52,990 nt of DNA. It comes from UBA652 sp964598235 (GTDB taxonomy: Bacteria > Pseudomonadota > Gammaproteobacteria > Nitrosococcales > Methylophagaceae). Under the pieces are notes generated by a model. It was not told where the DNA came from. It saw only the letters and a program-made list of their open reading frames with translations, and did no database searches. The position numbers and the translations under genes were made by a program. The stretch lies in NCBI GenBank assembly GCA_964598235.1, contig CAZRAY010000007.1, positions 1 to 52,990 on the forward strand, in the 5' to 3' direction. Shown one piece after another: positions 8,285 through 18,287 of this stretch (its first letter is position 1; each line of letters opens with the position of its first letter).

Positions 8285-9367
8285 ATGTTACTCATACTCA
8301 GTGATTATTTAAGCCAGTTTTATCCTGGATTTGCGGTGTTTCAATATCTCACCTTACGCGCCATTTTAGGGGTGATGACGGCATTGGCGATTTCGTTGAT
8401 TATTGGTCCCTATATGATTCGGCATTTAAGTTTTAAGCAAGTTGGTCAAGTGGTGCGAGATGATGGCCCAGAATCACATTTGAGTAAAGCGGGTACACCG
8501 ACGATGGGCGGTGCCTTGATTTTAGCCTCGATTACCGTGAGCACTTTATTGTGGACAGATTTATCTAACCGTCATGTGTGGGTCGCTTTACTGGTGATGC
8601 TGGCCTTTGGGGTGATTGGTTTTGTTGATGACTATATTAAATTAGTGCGCCAAGATCCGAAGGGATTGATTAGTCGATATAAATATTTTTGGCAATCGGT
8701 TGTCGGTCTGGCCGCCGCAGTTTTCTTATATAAAACGGCCATGAGTCCTGTAGAAACAACCCTGATTGTGCCTTTCTTCAAAGATATCGCTATCCCATTA
8801 GGGGCGGCCTATATGTTGATGACGTATTTGGTGATTGTCGGTACCAGCAATGCGGTGAATTTAACGGATGGCTTAGATGGCCTTGCGATTATGCCGACGG
8901 TGATGGTGGCGGGTGCGTTAGGTTTGTTTGCTTATCTATCAGGACATACGGAATTTGCCCGTTATTTATCGATTCCCTATATTGCTGGTGTGGGTGAGCT
9001 GACGGTGTTTTGCACCACTATGGTTGGCGCTGGCTTGGGGTTTTTATGGTTTAACACCTATCCGGCTCAAGTGTTTATGGGTGATGTGGGTGCCTTAGCT
9101 TTGGGCGCAGCATTAGGTGTTGTTGCTGTTTTGATTCGACAAGAGTTGGTCTTGATGATTATGGGTGGGGTATTCGTGGTGGAGACCTTATCTGTGGTGA
9201 TTCAAGTTGCGTCATTTAAGTTGCGTGGTAAACGTGTATTTCGGATGGCGCCCATTCACCATCATTATGAACTAAAAGGGTGGCCGGAACCGAGAATCAT
9301 TGTGCGTTTTTGGATCATTACCGTTTTCTTAGTGCTGGTTGGTTTAGCGAGTCTTAAAATACGATGA
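8285..9367 (+). CDS. mraY: Phospho-MurNAc-pentapeptide transferase MraY
   Basis: A 360-residue polytopic membrane enzyme, identical in length to E. coli MraY. The Mg-binding aspartates D115-D116 (GFVDDYIK), the NLTDGLDGLA motif and the MAPIHHHYE loop are all present. It transfers phospho-MurNAc-pentapeptide to undecaprenyl phosphate, forming lipid I at the inner membrane. The gap to murF is 3 bp, with the ribosome-binding site inside murF. The stop overlaps murD by ATGA. Confidence 0.98.
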   Translation: MLLILSDYLSQFYPGFAVFQYLTLRAILGVMTALAISLIIGPYMIRHLSFKQVGQVVRDDGPESHLSKAGTPTMGGALILASITVSTLLWTDLSNRHVWVALLVMLAFGVIGFVDDYIKLVRQDPKGLISRYKYFWQSVVGLAAAVFLYKTAMSPVETTLIVPFFKDIAIPLGAAYMLMTYLVIVGTSNAVNLTDGLDGLAIMPTVMVAGALGLFAYLSGHTEFARYLSIPYIAGVGELTVFCTTMVGAGLGFLWFNTYPAQVFMGDVGALALGAALGVVAVLIRQELVLMIMGGVFVVETLSVVIQVASFKLRGKRVFRMAPIHHHYELKGWPEPRIIVRFWIITVFLVLVGLASLKIR

Positions 9368-10722
9368 CAACAACGCTACCCACCACTGACGTTAAACCGC
9401 ATTACCTTGTCCTTGGACTGGGTGATACGGGACTATCTTGTGTCCGTTTTTTACGGGCGCAGGATGCGCAGGTGAGTGTGATGGATACGCGTGAGGCACC
9501 GCCTGCATTAGCAACATTACAACACGCATTTCCTGAGGTGGCGGTGACGTTGGGTGGCTTGGATAAAGCGGTCATATTGCACAGTACGATTTTGGTATTA
9601 AGCCCTGGCATTGATCCAAGATGTGTAGAAATTGTAGCAGCACGGGAAAATGGCATTGAAATAATCGGCGACATTGAATTGTTTGCTCGCCATGCCAAGG
9701 CACCAATTATCGCGATTACGGGATCCAATGGTAAAAGCACAGTGACGACTTTATTAGCCGATATGGCGATTGCATCAGGCAAACAAGTCGCTGTGGGCGG
9801 TAACTTAGGCTTGCCAGCATTAGATCTATTGGCAGCGCCGATCCCCGATTTTTATATTTTAGAATTGTCTAGTTTCCAGCTAGAAACGGTTGTATCTCTC
9901 AATGCACATGCTGCGGTGGTACTTAACGTGAGTCCTGATCATCTAGATCGATATGACGCTGAGGCAGACTACCAGGCTGCGAAAGCACGTATCTATGCAG
10001 GCGATGGGGTGATGGTGTTAAATGCCGATGATGTGGCAGTGTGCGATTTAGCGATAGCCGACCGCAACATGGTTTACTTTAGTCTGGCAGAGGTTACAGG
10101 AGATGACTTCGGCTTAATTCTGCAGTCAGGACAACGCTGGTTGGCACAAGGTGACCAAGCATTGATGGCCACGATAGCGTTACCGATGGCGGGCACGCAT
10201 AATATTGAAAATGCATTAGCCGCCTTGGCATTAGGAACAGCAATGGGTTTAGAGATACCTGCCATGCTTAATGCAATACGCGCTTATCCGGGTTTACCAC
10301 ACCGGTGTCGTTTGGTGGCAGAGGTGGCAGGGATACGTTGGTTTAATGATTCTAAGGCGACGAATGTAGGTGCCTGTTTGGCCGCTATTACCGGTTTGGC
10401 ATCTAGTGGCCCGATTATCCTAATTGCAGGTGGTGTCGGCAAAGATCAGGATTTCTCGGCACTCACCCCAGTCTTAGAAAAATCAGTTCGGGCGGTGATT
10501 TTATTAGGTGAAGATGCTGATTTACTGGCAGCAGTGGTGCCGGCTACGGTGATTCAACAGCAGGCAGAAAACATGCCGATGGCAGTGCAAATGGCAAAAC
10601 AATTGGCACACGTGGGCGACAGCGTATTACTCTCGCCAGCTTGTGCTAGTTTTGATATGTTTACGAGCTATGCTGCACGTGGCGATGCTTTTGAGCAAGT
10701 TGTTTTAGCGGAGGTGGCATAA
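9364..10722 (+). CDS. murD: UDP-MurNAc-L-Ala:D-Glu ligase MurD
   Basis: A 452-residue Mur ligase with an N-terminal Rossmann-like domain (VLGLGDTGLSCVRFL), the ATP loop TGSNGKST at 119-126, the NVSPDHLDRY central motif, and the WFNDSKATN segment typical of MurD. It adds D-glutamate to UDP-MurNAc-L-Ala. It overlaps mraY by 4 nt. A GGAGG near its 3' end serves ftsW, which starts 1 bp after its stop. Confidence 0.97.
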   Translation: MTTTLPTTDVKPHYLVLGLGDTGLSCVRFLRAQDAQVSVMDTREAPPALATLQHAFPEVAVTLGGLDKAVILHSTILVLSPGIDPRCVEIVAARENGIEIIGDIELFARHAKAPIIAITGSNGKSTVTTLLADMAIASGKQVAVGGNLGLPALDLLAAPIPDFYILELSSFQLETVVSLNAHAAVVLNVSPDHLDRYDAEADYQAAKARIYAGDGVMVLNADDVAVCDLAIADRNMVYFSLAEVTGDDFGLILQSGQRWLAQGDQALMATIALPMAGTHNIENALAALALGTAMGLEIPAMLNAIRAYPGLPHRCRLVAEVAGIRWFNDSKATNVGACLAAITGLASSGPIILIAGGVGKDQDFSALTPVLEKSVRAVILLGEDADLLAAVVPATVIQQQAENMPMAVQMAKQLAHVGDSVLLSPACASFDMFTSYAARGDAFEQVVLAEVA

Positions 10723-10723
10723 G

Positions 10724-11878
10724 GTGTTGACCTCGCTTTCACTCCGTTCACCGATGAACCTAGATCGTGGCACGTTATTTTCAGTCGCTGCTTTAGCATT
10801 GCTGGGTTGGATCATGGTTGGCTCCGCTTCAATTGCGGTGGCCGAAAATAATACTGGCCAACCGTTTTTCTATTTTATGCGCCAAGGTTTATTTTTGTTG
10901 ATGGGCATCGGAGTGATTACTGCGATGTTGATGGTGCGCATTAGCGTGTGGGAAAAAAGTGCTATTTGGTTATTGGTGCTTGGTTTATTACTGCTATTAT
11001 CGCTGATGATTCCAGGGGTTGGCATGACGGTGAAGGGGAGTACGCGCTGGATCCCTATTGGCCCCTTTAATTTACAAGTGGGTGAATTGATCAAGTTGTT
11101 TTCCATCATTTACTTAGCAGATTATTTAGCCCGCCATCAAAAAGTCATGTCACATGTGTTTTTCAAGTCAGTCGCACCGTTGTTTCTGATTGCGATTGCT
11201 GCAGTGTTGTTATTACAGCAGCCTGACATGGGTACGGTCGTTGTTATTTTTGCGACAGCAGTGGGTATGTTATTCATTGGTGGCGCGCGTTTGGATGCGT
11301 TTATTGGGCTCATATTAGTGATGATAATTGCCTTCGCAGCGATGATTTGGGTGGCACCTTATCGTTGGGATCGGGTGACGGCAATTTTTGATCCTTGGGC
11401 AGACCCGTATGGCGGCAGTTATCAAGTGACACAAGCATTGATGGCGTTTGGTCGAGGTGAAATTTTGGGTGTGGGATTAGGCAGCAGTATTCAGAAGTTA
11501 TTGTATTTGCCAGAGGCGCATACGGATTTTATTTTTGCGGTGTTGGGTGAGGAATTAGGATTGGTGGGGGGCGTTATCGTTATTGCCTTATATGGTCTTT
11601 TAATCCGAAGTGCATTAGCAATTGGCCAAGCGGCAGCACAGCAAGAACGCTATTTTTCAGCACAACTTGCCTATGGTATTGGTATTTGGTTGGGCCTACA
11701 AGCCTGCATCAATATGGGGGTAAACATGGGCATGTTACCTACAAAAGGATTGACCTTACCGCTAATAAGTTATGGCGGGAGTAGTTTACTGATTACCTGT
11801 ATGGCGATTGGTTTGTTATTGCGGGTTGATCAAGAAACCCGTTTTCCTGAAAAAGCAACGGCAAGAGGCGCATCATGA
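10724..11878 (+). CDS. ftsW: Septal peptidoglycan polymerase FtsW (SEDS family)
   Basis: A 384-residue SEDS protein with about ten transmembrane helices. Conserved family segments include GSTRWIPIGPFNLQVGE, QQPDMGT, and the C-terminal LPLISYGGSS. FtsW polymerises septal glycan from lipid II together with FtsI. The GTG start at 10724 is supported by GGAGG at 10710-10714; an ATG at 10754 lacks a good ribosome-binding site. The stop overlaps murG by ATGA. Confidence 0.96.
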   Translation: MLTSLSLRSPMNLDRGTLFSVAALALLGWIMVGSASIAVAENNTGQPFFYFMRQGLFLLMGIGVITAMLMVRISVWEKSAIWLLVLGLLLLLSLMIPGVGMTVKGSTRWIPIGPFNLQVGELIKLFSIIYLADYLARHQKVMSHVFFKSVAPLFLIAIAAVLLLQQPDMGTVVVIFATAVGMLFIGGARLDAFIGLILVMIIAFAAMIWVAPYRWDRVTAIFDPWADPYGGSYQVTQALMAFGRGEILGVGLGSSIQKLLYLPEAHTDFIFAVLGEELGLVGGVIVIALYGLLIRSALAIGQAAAQQERYFSAQLAYGIGIWLGLQACINMGVNMGMLPTKGLTLPLISYGGSSLLITCMAIGLLLRVDQETRFPEKATARGAS

Positions 11879-12972
11879 CCACGATATTAATTATGGCAGG
11901 CGGTACAGGTGGACATGTATTTCCTGCATTAGCAGTGGCAGATGAATTACGCAATCGTGGTGTGACCGTGGAATGGATGGGAACGGCAGCAGGCATTGAA
12001 GCCGAAAAAGTACCCGCAGCAAACTATCCCTTGACGACGATCAGCGTGCAAGGGCTTCGTGGTAAAGGCGTGTTGGGTTGGGTATTGGCTCCTTTTCGGT
12101 TGACTAAGGCAGTATGGGAATCGCACCGTGCAATACGTAAAATAAAACCTGATGTCGTGTTGGGGTTTGGTGGCTTTGCATCTGGTCCAGGTGGCGTAGC
12201 TGCTTGGTTAAGTAGAAAACCGCTCATCATTCATGAGCAAAATACGGTGCCAGGATTAACCAATCGATTACTGGCTAAAGTAGCGAAAAAAACAATGACG
12301 GGTTTTGAAGAGACTTTTCCGGAAAAGGTAAAAGCAGAGTGGGTGGGTAATCCCGTTCGTGATGCGATTGCGTCAGTTGAAGCGCCCGAAACAAGATTGA
12401 CTAATCGGCAAGGCTCTATCCATTTACTAATATTGGGCGGCAGTTTGGGGGCGCGTGCACTCAATCACAGTGTGCCTAAAGCATTAGCATTATTACCCGC
12501 TGCGCATCGACCAGAAATATGGCATCAATGTGGTACACGCAATGAAGAAACTTGCCAGCAGGCTTATGAGGCGGCAGCGGTAACAGCAACCGTATTGCCC
12601 TTTATTGACGACATGGCTGCCGCCTACGAATGGGCGGATATTGTCGTGTGTCGGGCAGGCGCGTTAACGATTGCTGAATTAGCGGCAGTGGGCGTGGGTT
12701 CAATTTTGGTGCCTTTTCCGCATGCAGTAGATGATCACCAAACACATAATGCCCGGGGTTTAGAGCGAATAGGGGCTGCCGTGCTGCTTACTGAGAAAAT
12801 TGTCATGACAGAAAACATGGCAATGGTGTTGCGTGATGTGTTGCGTGATAAGGCGACGATACTGAGAATGGCGACAGCAGCAAAAACACTCTACAAAGCA
12901 GGTGCGGCGCAGCGGATTGCAGCAGTATGTTGCGAACTTGCACCAAAAATAAATGAGGTCACTGATGCATAA
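11875..12972 (+). CDS. murG: UDP-GlcNAc:lipid I GlcNAc transferase MurG
   Basis: A 365-residue GT28 glycosyltransferase. The N-terminal GGTGGHVFPALA loop, the LGFGGFASGPGG loop, the GGSLGARALN donor-site loop and CRAGALTIAELAAVG are all recognisable MurG signatures. It makes lipid II at the inner face of the membrane. It overlaps ftsW by 4 nt. Its 3' end contains the ribosome-binding site and start of murC. Confidence 0.97.
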   Translation: MTTILIMAGGTGGHVFPALAVADELRNRGVTVEWMGTAAGIEAEKVPAANYPLTTISVQGLRGKGVLGWVLAPFRLTKAVWESHRAIRKIKPDVVLGFGGFASGPGGVAAWLSRKPLIIHEQNTVPGLTNRLLAKVAKKTMTGFEETFPEKVKAEWVGNPVRDAIASVEAPETRLTNRQGSIHLLILGGSLGARALNHSVPKALALLPAAHRPEIWHQCGTRNEETCQQAYEAAAVTATVLPFIDDMAAAYEWADIVVCRAGALTIAELAAVGVGSILVPFPHAVDDHQTHNARGLERIGAAVLLTEKIVMTENMAMVLRDVLRDKATILRMATAAKTLYKAGAAQRIAAVCCELAPKINEVTDA

Positions 12973-14389
12973 GTTGACCTCAGCGATGCAAAGTCGCATT
13001 AAACACATACATTTTATTGGAATAGGCGGTGTCGGCATGGGCGGCATTGCGGAAGTTATGCTGAATTTGGGTTATCGCGTGTCGGGATCGGATTTACGAG
13101 AAAACGCCCTTATTCAGCATTTACAACAATGTGGTGCATCAGTGATGATTGGTCATGATGCTGCACATTTAAAGGGGGCGGATGTGGTGGTTACCAGCAC
13201 GGCCGTAGCGGTAGAGAATGTGGAACTACAAGCGGCGCGTGAGCAGCGTATCCCTGTGGTGCCCCGTGCCGAGATGCTTGCTGAATTAATGCGTTTTAGT
13301 TATGGGATTGCGGTTGCAGGCACACATGGTAAAACAACTACAACGAGCTTGATTGCTGCGCTCTTGAGTGAAGGTGAATTGGACCCGACCTTTGTGATTG
13401 GCGGCAAACTCAATAGTGCGGGCAGTAATGCACGATTAGGTCAAGGTGAATATTTGGTGGCCGAAGCAGATGAAAGTGATGCCTCATTCTTATACTTGCA
13501 ACCGATGATTGCGGTGGTGACCAATATTGATGAAGATCATATGGAGACCTATGATAATGACTTCAACAAACTGAAAGCGACGTTTATTGAGTTTTTACAC
13601 CATCTGCCATTTTATGGTCAAGCAGTGATGTGCTTGGATAATGAGACGATTCGCGATATCTTGCCAGAATTGACACGCCCTGTACTCACCTATGGCACAG
13701 CCGAAGATGCGGATTTCCAATTATGTAATCTAACGCAGTCTCAAGGGCTAAGCCATTTTGAAATACACGATAAAACAACCGCGTGTCGCTTTCCTATTAC
13801 ACTCAATTTGCCCGGTGAGCATAATGCTTTGAATGCAACAGCTGCGTTGGCTGTGGCGCGCGGACTTGGCGTGTCAGTTGAATCATGTCAACGTGCACTA
13901 CAACAGTTTTCAGGGATTGCCCGCCGCTTCCATATTATGGGTGAAATAAGCGTAGCGAACGTGGGCGATGTGTTGCTAGTGGATGATTATGGCCATCACC
14001 CCACAGAAATTATTGCCACATTAGATGCGGTTCGTGCCAGTTGGCCTGAACGACGGTTGGTGGTGGTATTCCAACCGCATCGATATACCCGGACACGGGA
14101 TTTATTTGAAGATTTCGCCCATGTGCTTTCATCGGTTGATGCCTTAATTATCTTATCTGTTTATGCGGCAGGAGAAGAAAAAATACCGAATGCAGATGCA
14201 CGCAGCTTATGTCGTGCCATCCGACTTCGTGGCCAAGTTGAACCTGTGTTTGCAGAAGATGCTGCCGATCTTTATGCGGTCTTGCCAAGTGTGCTGCAGG
14301 CTGGCGATGTGTTGGTGACCTTGGGTGCAGGTGATATAGGTGCGATGGCGCAAGCCTTGCCCAATGCATTAGCAGGTGGCCAAATATGA
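12965..14389 (+). CDS. murC: UDP-MurNAc:L-alanine ligase MurC
   Basis: About 474 residues. The N-terminal UDP-binding loop GIGGVGMGG lies at 19-27 and the ATP loop GTHGKTTT at 119-126; ADESDASF and the DDYGHHPTE segment are MurC hallmarks. I chose ATG 12965 because GAGG at 12955-12958 is 6 nt upstream; the in-frame ATG at 12953 has no such site and would overlap the ribosome-binding site. This start overlaps murG by 8 nt. It is the first amino-acid-adding enzyme of the pathway. It ends overlapping murB (ATGA). Confidence 0.96.
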   Translation: MHKLTSAMQSRIKHIHFIGIGGVGMGGIAEVMLNLGYRVSGSDLRENALIQHLQQCGASVMIGHDAAHLKGADVVVTSTAVAVENVELQAAREQRIPVVPRAEMLAELMRFSYGIAVAGTHGKTTTTSLIAALLSEGELDPTFVIGGKLNSAGSNARLGQGEYLVAEADESDASFLYLQPMIAVVTNIDEDHMETYDNDFNKLKATFIEFLHHLPFYGQAVMCLDNETIRDILPELTRPVLTYGTAEDADFQLCNLTQSQGLSHFEIHDKTTACRFPITLNLPGEHNALNATAALAVARGLGVSVESCQRALQQFSGIARRFHIMGEISVANVGDVLLVDDYGHHPTEIIATLDAVRASWPERRLVVVFQPHRYTRTRDLFEDFAHVLSSVDALIILSVYAAGEEKIPNADARSLCRAIRLRGQVEPVFAEDAADLYAVLPSVLQAGDVLVTLGAGDIGAMAQALPNALAGGQI

Positions 14390-15270
14390 ATTTGACGGGG
14401 CTACAAGGTGTTTTCAGGGAAAATGAATTCTTATCAGATTATACGTCATGGCGCGTGGGCGGCAAGGTGAAGCAATGGTATCGTCCGGCGGATGATGCTG
14501 ATTTAGCTTTATTCCTATCCCGTTTACCTGCGGCCGAACCCTTATTGTGGATTGGTTTAGGCAGTAACTTGCTCGTGCGTGATGGTGGCTTTGAGGGTAC
14601 GGTGATTTCAACGGTCGGTACATTGCAAGACTTAACCATCGATGGATGTACGGTTACAGCAGGTGCAGGGGTAACGTGTAATAAGTTGGCCAAACAATGT
14701 GCGAAAGCAGGTTTGGCAGGCACGGCATTTTTAGCAGGCATACCCGGTACGTTAGGTGGCGCATTGGCAATGAATGCGGGCGCAAATGGTTTGGATACAT
14801 GGACACATGTTGCCCAAGCGAGAACAGTTGATCGCGCAGGTAAATTGCATGTCCGTGACGCCAGTGAGTTTGATGTAGCTTATCGTCATGTAGGTTTGCC
14901 GGCAGAAGAATGGTTCGTTGGCGCCACCTTAACCTTATTACGTGGTGATGCGGAAACAGAACTGACTGAAATAAAAGCATTGTTGAAGCGACGCAATGCC
15001 AGCCAGCCAACAACGCAACCTTGTGCGGGCTCGGTTTTCCGTAATCCTGAAGGTGATTTTTCAGGTCGTTTGGTGGAAGAAATCGGCTTAAAAGGCAAAC
15101 GAATCGGGGGTGCTAGTGTCTCTGAGAAACATGCGAACTTTATTGTCAACGATGGCAGTGCAACGGCAGCGGATATTGAGGGATTGATTACCTGGGTGCA
15201 AGCAGAAGTGGAACAAAAACAAGGGGTGCGCTTAATCCCTGAAGTGCATATTGTGGGAGAGGCGCTATGA
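14386..15270 (+). CDS. murB: UDP-N-acetylenolpyruvoylglucosamine reductase MurB
   Basis: A 294-residue FAD enzyme of the shorter type II MurB form. FAD-domain segments WIGLGSNLLVRDGG and GIPGTLGGALAMNAGA are present, as are CAGSVFRNPEG (the serine that protonates the intermediate) and a C-terminal IPEVHIVG. It reduces UDP-GlcNAc-enolpyruvate to UDP-MurNAc with NADPH. In E. coli murB lies outside the dcw cluster; here it is inserted between murC and ddl with ATGA overlaps on both sides, an arrangement seen in various other proteobacteria. Confidence 0.97.
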   Translation: MNLTGLQGVFRENEFLSDYTSWRVGGKVKQWYRPADDADLALFLSRLPAAEPLLWIGLGSNLLVRDGGFEGTVISTVGTLQDLTIDGCTVTAGAGVTCNKLAKQCAKAGLAGTAFLAGIPGTLGGALAMNAGANGLDTWTHVAQARTVDRAGKLHVRDASEFDVAYRHVGLPAEEWFVGATLTLLRGDAETELTEIKALLKRRNASQPTTQPCAGSVFRNPEGDFSGRLVEEIGLKGKRIGGASVSEKHANFIVNDGSATAADIEGLITWVQAEVEQKQGVRLIPEVHIVGEAL

Positions 15271-16199
15271 GCCCACACAGTTTTGGTCGGATCGCGGTAT
15301 TGATGGGGGGATGCTCAGCAGAGCGTGAGATTTCATTGCAAAGTGGTCAAGCTGTTTTGGCAGCCTTACTCGCACAAGACGTGAATGCGGTTGCAGTGGA
15401 TACTGCGCATAACGTAACAACGCAATTGCAATCTGGGCAGTTTGATGGTGCAGTGGTGATGCTGCATGGGCGCGGTGGTGAAGACGGTGAAATTCAAGGG
15501 GTATTAACGGCTTTAGACATTCCGTTTACAGGCAGCGATATGATGGGGGCAGCCTTATCGATCAACAAGCAAATCAGCAAACAACTTTGGTTAGCACAAG
15601 GGTTACCGACACCAGACTTTGAGCAAGTGACAACACAAACTAACCCTGAAGATCTGGTTGCCCGCCTAGGCTTGCCATTGGTGATTAAACCGGTGCAAGA
15701 AGGTTCGAGCATTGGTATGAGCAAAGTGAACGCAGTGGATGAGGTGATGGCTGCGATTCAAACAGCTTGTCAATTTGATAACGAAGTGATTGCGGAAAAA
15801 TGGATTACAGGTGCGGAATATACGGTGGCTATTTTAGGCGAACAAGCCTTACCCGTGATTCGCTTAACCACACCGAGAGAATTCTACGATTTTGAGGCGA
15901 AATATACAGAGAACACAACAGAATATGCCTGTCCTTGCGGGCTAAGTGCCGCGGATGAAGCACTCTGCCAAGCGTTAGCATTGAAAGCATTCAATGGTTT
16001 GCGGATGCGAGGCTGGGGCCGGGTTGATGTGATGCGTGATACGGCAGGTGATTTTTATTTGCTAGAAGCGAATAGTGTGCCAGGGATGACAGATCATAGT
16101 TTGGTACCGATGGCTGCAAAAGCGGCTGGGATTGATTTTGAATCCTTAGTGGGCCGTTTATTGGTATTGATGCAGGAGGGCGACAGGGATGGTCAGTAA
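15267..16199 (+). CDS. ddl: D-alanine:D-alanine ligase
   Basis: A 310-residue ATP-grasp ligase, similar in length to E. coli DdlB (306). Signature segments include LMGGCSAEREISLQSG at the N-terminus, LHGRGGEDGEIQG, KPVQEGSSIGMSKV, and EANSVPGMT with the metal-binding glutamate and asparagine. It makes the D-Ala-D-Ala used by MurF. It overlaps murB by 4 nt and ftsQ by 11 nt. The ftsQ ribosome-binding site AGGAGG is inside its 3' end. Confidence 0.97.
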   Translation: MSPHSFGRIAVLMGGCSAEREISLQSGQAVLAALLAQDVNAVAVDTAHNVTTQLQSGQFDGAVVMLHGRGGEDGEIQGVLTALDIPFTGSDMMGAALSINKQISKQLWLAQGLPTPDFEQVTTQTNPEDLVARLGLPLVIKPVQEGSSIGMSKVNAVDEVMAAIQTACQFDNEVIAEKWITGAEYTVAILGEQALPVIRLTTPREFYDFEAKYTENTTEYACPCGLSAADEALCQALALKAFNGLRMRGWGRVDVMRDTAGDFYLLEANSVPGMTDHSLVPMAAKAAGIDFESLVGRLLVLMQEGDRDGQ

Positions 16200-16977
16200 A
16201 CGAGGCGCTACACGCACAATGAAAAAAGAAGTCGTTCGTACGCCTTTGCCTTGGGCTGCGATTCGTGCATGGTTGGGCAGAATACTCGTGCTTGCTATTG
16301 GCCTAGCGTGTGCTGTCGGTGTGAGTGCGTATTCACGCCAACATGACATGTTACCGATTCATCATGTGAAAGTGGTGGGTGAGTTTGTTTATGCAGATAA
16401 ACAGGCGTTAATTGAAGCGATCCGGCCATATGCGAGTGGCGGTTTAATGTCTGTGGATGTGAAGTTGCTCAGTGAGGCAGGAGAAGCGCTGCCTTGGGTG
16501 GCAAGAGTAGAAACAAAACGTGTGTGGCCAGATACCGTCTCTTTGCATGTGTATGAACAAGAAGTATTAGCGAGATGGGGCGATGAGCAGGTGATTAATA
16601 TTACAGGTGAGGTGTTCACCCCCGTTAAAAATTCTTTACCAATGGATTTGGTGATATTAGATGGCCCTGAAGAGGTACGGCAGTTGATTAGTCAGCAAGT
16701 CAGCATGCTAAGCGCGAGTTTTGCCGAGGTGGGATTAACCTTACAACGTCTAGAAATGAATAAGCGTAGAGCGAGTGAAATGACGTTTAGTAATGGCATG
16801 AAACTGATTGTAGGGCAAGGACACACCGTGCAGCGGATTCAACGATTTAAGCGGGTGTATAAAAAAGTATTGCAGCAATATGCAGCAGAGATTATCGCAG
16901 TGGATATGCGCTATTCAAATGGCATGGCGGTAGCATGGAAGAATGGACAAAAACCTAATTTACATGGGGCAGTTTGA
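16189..16977 (+). CDS. ftsQ: Cell division protein FtsQ
   Basis: A 262-residue bitopic protein: basic cytoplasmic tail, one transmembrane helix at about residues 29-48, a periplasmic POTRA domain (IHHVKVVGEFVYADKQAL) and the FtsQ beta domain. It scaffolds FtsB-FtsL in the divisome. The start at 16189 is supported by AGGAGG at 16174-16179, 9 nt upstream. The TGA stop shares a base with the preferred ftsA ATG. Confidence 0.93.
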   Translation: MVSKRGATRTMKKEVVRTPLPWAAIRAWLGRILVLAIGLACAVGVSAYSRQHDMLPIHHVKVVGEFVYADKQALIEAIRPYASGGLMSVDVKLLSEAGEALPWVARVETKRVWPDTVSLHVYEQEVLARWGDEQVINITGEVFTPVKNSLPMDLVILDGPEEVRQLISQQVSMLSASFAEVGLTLQRLEMNKRRASEMTFSNGMKLIVGQGHTVQRIQRFKRVYKKVLQQYAAEIIAVDMRYSNGMAVAWKNGQKPNLHGAV

Positions 16978-18233
16978 TGGCTAAAAAAGATGATAAAGAA
17001 CTAATCGTAGGCTTAGATATTGGGACTTCTAAGGTGGTGGCGATTGTGGCTGCAATTGAACCTGATGCAACTGATCCAGATAAAAGATTAGAGATAATTG
17101 GTTTGGGGAGCTGCCCTGCGCGAGGAATGAAGCGAGGGGTGGTAGTGAATATTGAATCTACGGTGCAATCCATCCAACGCGCCGTTGAAGAGGCAGAATT
17201 GATGGCAGGCTGCCAAATTCATTCTGTTTATGCGGGCATTGCAGGTAGTCATATCCAAAGCCTAAATTCATCAGGCACGGTGGCGATCAGAGACCAAGAA
17301 GTATCTCAGAGTGATATTGACCGGGTGTTAGATGGTGCTAAAGCTATGCCCTTACCTGCTGATCACCAGTTATTGCATGCCTTAGCCCAAGAATATGTGA
17401 TCGATCAACAAGAAGGTATTCGTGAACCCATTGGTATGTCAGGCGTGCGATTGGAGGCAAAAGTACATTTGATTACGGGTGCGGTGAGTGCAGTACAAAA
17501 TATCAGCAAGTGTATTAAACGCTGCGGCTTGGGTGTCGATGGCATTATCTTGGAACAAGTCGCCTCAAGTTATTCCGTGTTATCACAAGATGAAAAAGAT
17601 TTAGGGGTGTGCATTGTTGATATTGGTGGTGGCACGACAGATATTGCCGTGTTCATCGATGGCGCTATAAAGCATACCGCCGTGATACCGATTGCAGGCG
17701 ATCAGATGACCAACGATATTACGATTGTATTACGCACACCGAGACAATATGCAGAAGAAATAAAAATGAAATATGCCAGTGCACTGAGTCAGTTGGTGCG
17801 TGAAGATGAAGTGATTGAAGTGCCCAGTGTGGGTGATCGCCCGCCACGGCAAATGTCGCGGCAACGATTGGCTGCGGCAATGGAATCACGTTACGAAGAA
17901 TTGTTTGAATTAGTACAAGCAGAATTGCGCCGCAGTGGTTATGAAGAGCTATTAGCAGCGGGGGTGGTATTGACGGGCGGCAGCTCGAAAATGGAAGGTG
18001 TTATTGAGTTGGCAGAGGAAGTATTTCACCTGCCAGTAAGATTAGGACTACCACAACATGTGGGTGGTTTAGTTGAAGTAGTGCGCAATCCGATCCATGC
18101 AACGGGCGTGGGTTTATTATTGTTTGGATATCAAGAAGAAGTGGCAGAGTTGGCAGAGAACGGTAGGGCAAGGGTTGGCAGTGGGCAGAGTATTTTGGCG
18201 AGAATGAAAAGTTGGTTTCAGGGCAATTTTTAA
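16977..18233 (+). CDS. ftsA: Cell division protein FtsA
   Basis: About 418 residues, an actin-fold ATPase. Phosphate-binding loops VGLDIGTSKVVAIV near the N-terminus and VDIGGGTTDIAVF in the second half, plus VLTGGSSKMEGV, mark the family. The C-terminus SILARMKSWFQGNF forms the amphipathic membrane-targeting helix. FtsA tethers FtsZ to the membrane. I prefer ATG 16977 (AKKDDKELIVGLD) over the TTG three bases upstream. A 36-bp intergenic with a probable promoter follows before the ftsZ region. Confidence 0.96.
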   Translation: MAKKDDKELIVGLDIGTSKVVAIVAAIEPDATDPDKRLEIIGLGSCPARGMKRGVVVNIESTVQSIQRAVEEAELMAGCQIHSVYAGIAGSHIQSLNSSGTVAIRDQEVSQSDIDRVLDGAKAMPLPADHQLLHALAQEYVIDQQEGIREPIGMSGVRLEAKVHLITGAVSAVQNISKCIKRCGLGVDGIILEQVASSYSVLSQDEKDLGVCIVDIGGGTTDIAVFIDGAIKHTAVIPIAGDQMTNDITIVLRTPRQYAEEIKMKYASALSQLVREDEVIEVPSVGDRPPRQMSRQRLAAAMESRYEELFELVQAELRRSGYEELLAAGVVLTGGSSKMEGVIELAEEVFHLPVRLGLPQHVGGLVEVVRNPIHATGVGLLLFGYQEEVAELAENGRARVGSGQSILARMKSWFQGNF

Positions 18234-18261
18234 TTGTTTAACGTGGCGAAAACGCTATAAT
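18234..18261 (+). promoter_or_regulatory. Putative ftsZ promoter
   Basis: A perfect TATAAT at 18256-18261 lies just after the ftsA stop, with a weak TTGTTT at 18234-18239 (16-bp spacer). It would give ftsZ a separate transcript with a leader of about 20 nt. Extra ftsZ promoters are known in other bacteria; the weak -35 keeps this tentative. Confidence 0.5.
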
Positions 18262-18287
18262 TTATATAGGTGATGAGGAGCAGTAAA